Positions 60,703 to 64,000 of a DNA stretch of 64,000 nucleotides are shown here, piece by piece. How positions within the stretch are numbered: position 1 is the stretch's first letter; each line of letters opens with the position of its first letter. Both the position numbers and the translations under genes were made by a program. The stretch lies in contig CM076196.1 of the NCBI GenBank assembly GCA_038277395.1, forward strand, positions 87,609,786 through 87,673,785, given 5' to 3'. Source of the DNA: Dryocosmus kuriphilus (Eukaryota; Arthropoda; Insecta; Hymenoptera; Cynipidae). The notes below the pieces were generated by a model. That model saw only the letters and a program-made list of their open reading frames with translations, made no database searches and was not told where the DNA came from.

Positions 60703-60925
60703 ATTTTTTTTTTATTAGGAATTTGTTAAAATACTATATTTATGCTTTTGAATAAAAAATATTTCGTGGAATCGGTATATAACCTATGAATGTTAAGTGA
60801 ACTTTAAATAATATCTTATAAAGTAGAGAAATATTTTTTTCACAACTCGAGTATCGAAAATTCGATTTTCGACGTCTGCAGAGCATGGCGAATTTGGCCG
60901 ATTGCACGTTGATTCCTCAAGAGTG

Positions 60926-60969
<44 letters not shown>

Positions 60970-60989
60970 CAGGTCGAGGAGGGGAATCT

Positions 60990-63863
60990 TCAAAAGACAC
61001 CCAGTAAAGGGTAGTGTCGGATTCGCAAGGAGCGCCTACCGACTAAAACCCCTCCCCGTTGGCTACCAACCTTGAGGTTATAAACCAAAATAAGACGGGC
61101 GAAATAAGGTGGTCCAAGACAGTAGAACTGCAAGGACACTCGCGCTTGAAGCGAAACACGTAATACAAGAAAGGATTTAAGAGTCTGACGGGACAAGAAG
61201 GCACGGCCTTCTGAAACGGTCAGATGGTTTACTTGCGTAATTTGCAAGTGAATTAATGCTGGGGTTTGGGTGATTCTGTACCGAAAGACGGAGATTCGCA
61301 GCATATAATTTTGCAGCGTCTGAGATAGAGGGGAGTTTGGTTTCGCAAGGATTTGTTTGTTGCGGATAAACCAGGGAATGTTTAGAGAGGAGCGAAGAAG
61401 GCGCATATAAGTCCCCTGGAGCTTTGACAGGCTAGTTGGGCTCGCGGAGCCCCATATTGGAATCGCGTAAGTACAAATACTTCTAATTATAGCGTTAAAA
61501 GTACGGGTTTTAGTGGCCCGGGAAACAGTTTGATTATTAAAAAAAAACGGTCTTAGCGCTGTAAAAGCTCCACAAGCTTTGTTGCGGGTAGCAGTTATCT
61601 GCTTGGACCAGGTGAGTTTCTTGTCAAAAATGACTCCGAGGTATTTAGCAGAGTTACTCCATTCGATGGGGAGGGAGTTAACGAGAAGTTTAGGAGGTCG
61701 GCGGAGGCGGCGAGAGAAGAAGACGGCTTCCGATTTAGTTTTATTAATTTCAAATCTCCATCTGGAGTACCAATCGAGAGCAACTGGGGTGAATCTATTT
61801 AAATGAGAGGAACATTGTTTAATAACCCTGGCAGATTGAAGAAAGCCAACATCGTCGGCGTATTGGACCGTGAGGATTTTATCATTGACAGGAATGTCAT
61901 AAAAATAAACGTTGAAGAGAGAGGGGGAAAGTTTAGAACCCTGAGGGACACCAGAAGTGATAAGTTGGGGTTGCGATAAGGAGTTTCCGACTCGAGCTCT
62001 AATACTCCTGTTTGAGAGATAAGATTTAATTAGGCCAATAAGGTAATGAGGAAATTTTAAGTGGATAAGTTTGAAAATGAGACCGTCGTGCCAAACTCTG
62101 TCAAAGGCTTGCTTACAGTCCAGAAGAAGCATGGACGTGTGCTTACCTTTATTGAGATTGTCGGCAATGTATTCAGAAACGCGAAGAAGTTGGTGGGCTG
62201 TTCCATGGCGTTTGCGGAAACCGTGCTGGAAGTCAGGTAGAATGTTGTTTCGTGAGACAAAATCGTCGAAACGAGAAAGAATGATGCTTTCAGCTACTTT
62301 GCTGAGAGTGCAGAGCAGGCTGATGGGGCGAAAGCTTGAAGCTGAGCTGAGAGGCTTACCAGGTTTGGGAAGAAAGATTACTGTAGCCTCCTTCCAAGCA
62401 GAAGGAAAGTAATGAAATCTCAACATTGAGTTTATAATTGTGCAGATCGCTGCAATGTGTTTTCGGGGAAGAATTTTAAGTATTCCGTTACTAATAGCGT
62501 CATTTCCGGGGGCTTTTCTGTTACGAAGAGAGCGAATTGTGTCGCGGATTTCTTTAGGAGAGGTAGGAGTGAAATAATTGTCCGTCACAGTAAAGTCTTG
62601 TACAGTCTTTGAGATGTCATCGTGAAAAGAAGTAAATTTGTCAAGGCTGGGAAAAGGGGAACATTGAGTTTTAAGAGAGTCTGCAAAGATTTCGGCTTTT
62701 TCTTCGTCGAGAGAGAAGGATTGACCATTTTTTACGAGAGAGGGGAGGTGAGATTTTCTATTTCTAAGAGATTTAATTACCTTCCAGCACCTTTTAGGGT
62801 ATAGTTCGGCTTCCGCAATATAAGTTTCAAAGGAAGAGTTGACAGTAGACTGAAGAGCGAATTTGAGCTCTTTTTGATAGCGGTTCAGGCGGCGGCGGTG
62901 TCTGGGAGTACGGGTAGATTGCCAGTGCTTTCTATTCTGATTTTGCCTATTTACGAGTTGAAGGATAGCAGGAGGTAGTTTAAGATTGGATGGAGAGATA
63001 ACTTTGGTTGTGGTGGCAAGTTTAACAGCATTTTGAATATCTTCCGTGAGAGCACCGACTGTTGAGTCGATTTCGGAAGATGATCGGATCTGGAGGCATT
63101 TAAAGGGAGAAGATTCAAGGAGATATTTAAGGTACAGATAGTCGATTTTAGACTCAGAAGGCGCGGAGAGTTCCGGGTTACCAGTAAGCTCCATGAGAAC
63201 AGGATTATGGTTGGAACTCAGAACAGGCAGCGACCAGGCATCTTTGTTAATAGAAATATTTTTAGTTAGGAAGAGATCAAGAATGTCGGGATTGTATTTT
63301 GAAGAACCAGGGAAGTGAGTGGGGACCGGGGGTGCTTCAATTGTAAGGTTGTGTCGAATAAGAGTTTTTAAAAGAGATTTACCTTTCGGGTTGTTTTTTA
63401 TGCAACCCCAGGCCTTGTTTTTGGCGTTAAAATCGCCAGCTACTATCGTTGGGATATTAGAATTAAAAAGATCTGGAATTTTAGATATATTATTAATATG
63501 AGGGGGAGAGTAAAGAGATAAAATACGAATTGGACCAGAGTCCAGAAAGATTTCGACCCCTGTTACTTCGCAAGGAGAAGAATCGGTATTAATAGGTTTA
63601 TGTTTGAGGGAGTTACGAACAAGGATAGCCACGCCACCCCCTTTTGAGGAAATACGATCTTTTCTGTAAACAGAAAAATTTGAAAAGAAAAGTTTATTTT
63701 CAGGTTTCAGATGCGTCTCAGTTATACAAGCAACGTCAACGGAACTCTCCTCGAGAAACAGAGTTAATTCAAGTCTCTTTGAGGCAGAAATACTATTGGC
63801 GTTCCAGGTAATAACAGTAAGATTTCTTTTATGTAAGAGAAGAGTTTGAGAGTTGGAAGGCAT
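60990..63863 (-). CDS. Non-LTR retrotransposon ORF2: endonuclease / reverse transcriptase
   Basis: 957 codons from the first ATG (63863); the frame is open upstream to a GTG at 63887, which is not a likely eukaryotic start. Residues about 15-225 are an APE-type endonuclease (EEP fold) with ITWNANS, TETHL, a GGGVAILVR segment, GDFNAKNKAWG and a final SSNHNPV. Residues about 440-720 are the reverse transcriptase, with FLPKPGK, FRPISLL, LLLDCKQAFDRVWH, GVPQGSKLSPSLFN and the catalytic YADD (about 668-671). A thumb-like segment with KYLGVIFDKKLTW follows, and then the PWFIRNKQI region typical of Jockey C-termini. The protein would nick the target DNA and copy the element RNA by target-primed reverse transcription. 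The SDH motif of the endonuclease reads SNH, which may lower activity or be a lineage trait. No stops or frameshifts are seen. Confidence 0.95.
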   Translation of the reverse strand: MPSNSQTLLLHKRNLTVITWNANSISASKRLELTLFLEESSVDVACITETHLKPENKLFFSNFSVYRKDRISSKGGGVAILVRNSLKHKPINTDSSPCEVTGVEIFLDSGPIRILSLYSPPHINNISKIPDLFNSNIPTIVAGDFNAKNKAWGCIKNNPKGKSLLKTLIRHNLTIEAPPVPTHFPGSSKYNPDILDLFLTKNISINKDAWSLPVLSSNHNPVLMELTGNPELSAPSESKIDYLYLKYLLESSPFKCLQIRSSSEIDSTVGALTEDIQNAVKLATTTKVISPSNLKLPPAILQLVNRQNQNRKHWQSTRTPRHRRRLNRYQKELKFALQSTVNSSFETYIAEAELYPKRCWKVIKSLRNRKSHLPSLVKNGQSFSLDEEKAEIFADSLKTQCSPFPSLDKFTSFHDDISKTVQDFTVTDNYFTPTSPKEIRDTIRSLRNRKAPGNDAISNGILKILPRKHIAAICTIINSMLRFHYFPSAWKEATVIFLPKPGKPLSSASSFRPISLLCTLSKVAESIILSRFDDFVSRNNILPDFQHGFRKRHGTAHQLLRVSEYIADNLNKGKHTSMLLLDCKQAFDRVWHDGLIFKLIHLKFPHYLIGLIKSYLSNRSIRARVGNSLSQPQLITSGVPQGSKLSPSLFNVYFYDIPVNDKILTVQYADDVGFLQSARVIKQCSSHLNRFTPVALDWYSRWRFEINKTKSEAVFFSRRLRRPPKLLVNSLPIEWSNSAKYLGVIFDKKLTWSKQITATRNKACGAFTALRPFFFNNQTVSRATKTRTFNAIIRSICTYAIPIWGSASPTSLSKLQGTYMRLLRSSLNIPWFIRNKQILAKPNSPLSQTLQNYMLRISVFRYRITQTPALIHLQITQVNHLTVSEGRAFLSRQTLKSFLVLRVSLQARVSLQFYCLGPPYFARLILVYNLKVGSQRGGVLVGRRSLRIRHYPLLGVF

Positions 63864-63999
63864 TTGCAAAGACGGAGAGGAATTCACGAAAAAGCTGCTG
63901 GATTTGAGGATTGTGTAATGGATCGGGTTTGTGTGAGGTTTGTGTTGGATTTTGAGTGGGAGGTTGTGAGTGAGAATGAGGTTGAGAGGGAGAGACTAT
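63829..63999 (-). CDS. Non-LTR retrotransposon ORF1 (gag-like), C-terminal end
   Basis: Frame open from the window edge for 56 codons to TAA (63829-63831): a Gln/Pro/Ser/His-rich stretch, then QIQQLFREFLSVFANAFQLS. It overlaps the proposed ORF2 start by about 35 bp in a different frame. Such ORF1/ORF2 overlap is common in Jockey elements. The nucleic-acid-binding part expected upstream is beyond the window. Confidence 0.65.
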   Translation of the reverse strand: MVSPSQPHSHSQPPTQNPTQTSHKPDPLHNPQIQQLFREFLSVFANAFQLSNSSLT

Positions 64000-64000
64000 A

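Larger units (their letters stand above)
60929..64000 (-). mobile_element. Jockey-like non-LTR retrotransposon, 5' end beyond window
   Basis: Minus-strand LINE with the C-terminus of ORF1, complete ORF2, a 20-bp 3' UTR (60970-60989) and an A-tail seen as 41 Ts at 60929-60969. The uninterrupted ORF2 and long homopolymer tail point to a recent insertion. ORF2 has an endonuclease-RT order without a visible RNase H, as in the Jockey clade. The 5' UTR and most of ORF1 lie outside the window, so full length cannot be judged. The host sequence at the 3' junction is ordinary AT-rich DNA next to the composite-element array. Confidence 0.93.

Noticed and set aside
61579..62804. Plus-strand frames over the retrotransposon
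   Set aside because: Antisense to the intact endonuclease/RT frame; no independent support.
63864..63887. GTG start for the retrotransposon ORF2
   Set aside because: A eukaryotic element would normally use ATG; the first in-frame ATG is at 63863.

Overview
The window looks like AT-rich nuclear DNA of an arthropod, most probably an insect. The evidence is: GT-AG introns of 1.4 to about 6.8 kb with AT-rich, pyrimidine-tailed acceptors; one secreted low-complexity protein gene spread over about 19 kb; an intact Jockey-like non-LTR retrotransposon; and a very high load of short non-autonomous DNA elements. Nothing is bacterial or viral in layout: there are no operons and no compact coding. The species cannot be named from the sequence alone.

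Layout: 1-20.2 kb is a repeat-dominated flank. It holds copies of one abundant composite repeat (called the composite element here), several inverted-repeat or fold-back elements, a SINE-like insertion and a decayed retroelement gag. From 20.38 to 39.25 kb on the plus strand lies one gene. It has a signal-peptide exon (20383-20461), a six-cysteine exon (27230-27361) and a four-cysteine FOLN/EGF-like exon (28876-28968). Three long Tyr-Pro-rich exons follow (31503-32155, 36447-36784, 37835-39249). Each of these can be entered in phase 1, ends in its own stop codon and is followed by its own AATAAA. The simplest readings are a gene with three alternative terminal exons, or one in which internal donors in the first two are also used. 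The predicted products are secreted, with a common Cys-rich head and interchangeable Gly/Ser-Tyr-Pro tails. The longest tail carries a recently duplicated 65-residue repeat.

From 40.5 to 45.5 kb is a roughly 4.9-kb element with long inverted ends that contains a 67-bp poly-C run and a nested inverted structure. From 46.9 to 60.7 kb are arrays of the composite element in both orientations, including three tandem copies of about 1.13 kb. Recurrent features of that element are: an ACATTCTCATC motif at its ends and at tandem joints; several internal units of about 155 bp; a unique-looking block followed by a (GACAAC)n tract; and a terminal module made of many GC hairpins whose core is GCGAAGC. 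From 60.93 kb to the right edge is the minus-strand Jockey-like element, with a 41-nt A-tail, intact ORF2 and the end of ORF1.

Most short open frames in the window (poly-Val, poly-Asp/Asn and related peptides) are translations of the repeats. The only convincing proteins are the multi-exon gene, the retrotransposon ORFs and the broken gag.
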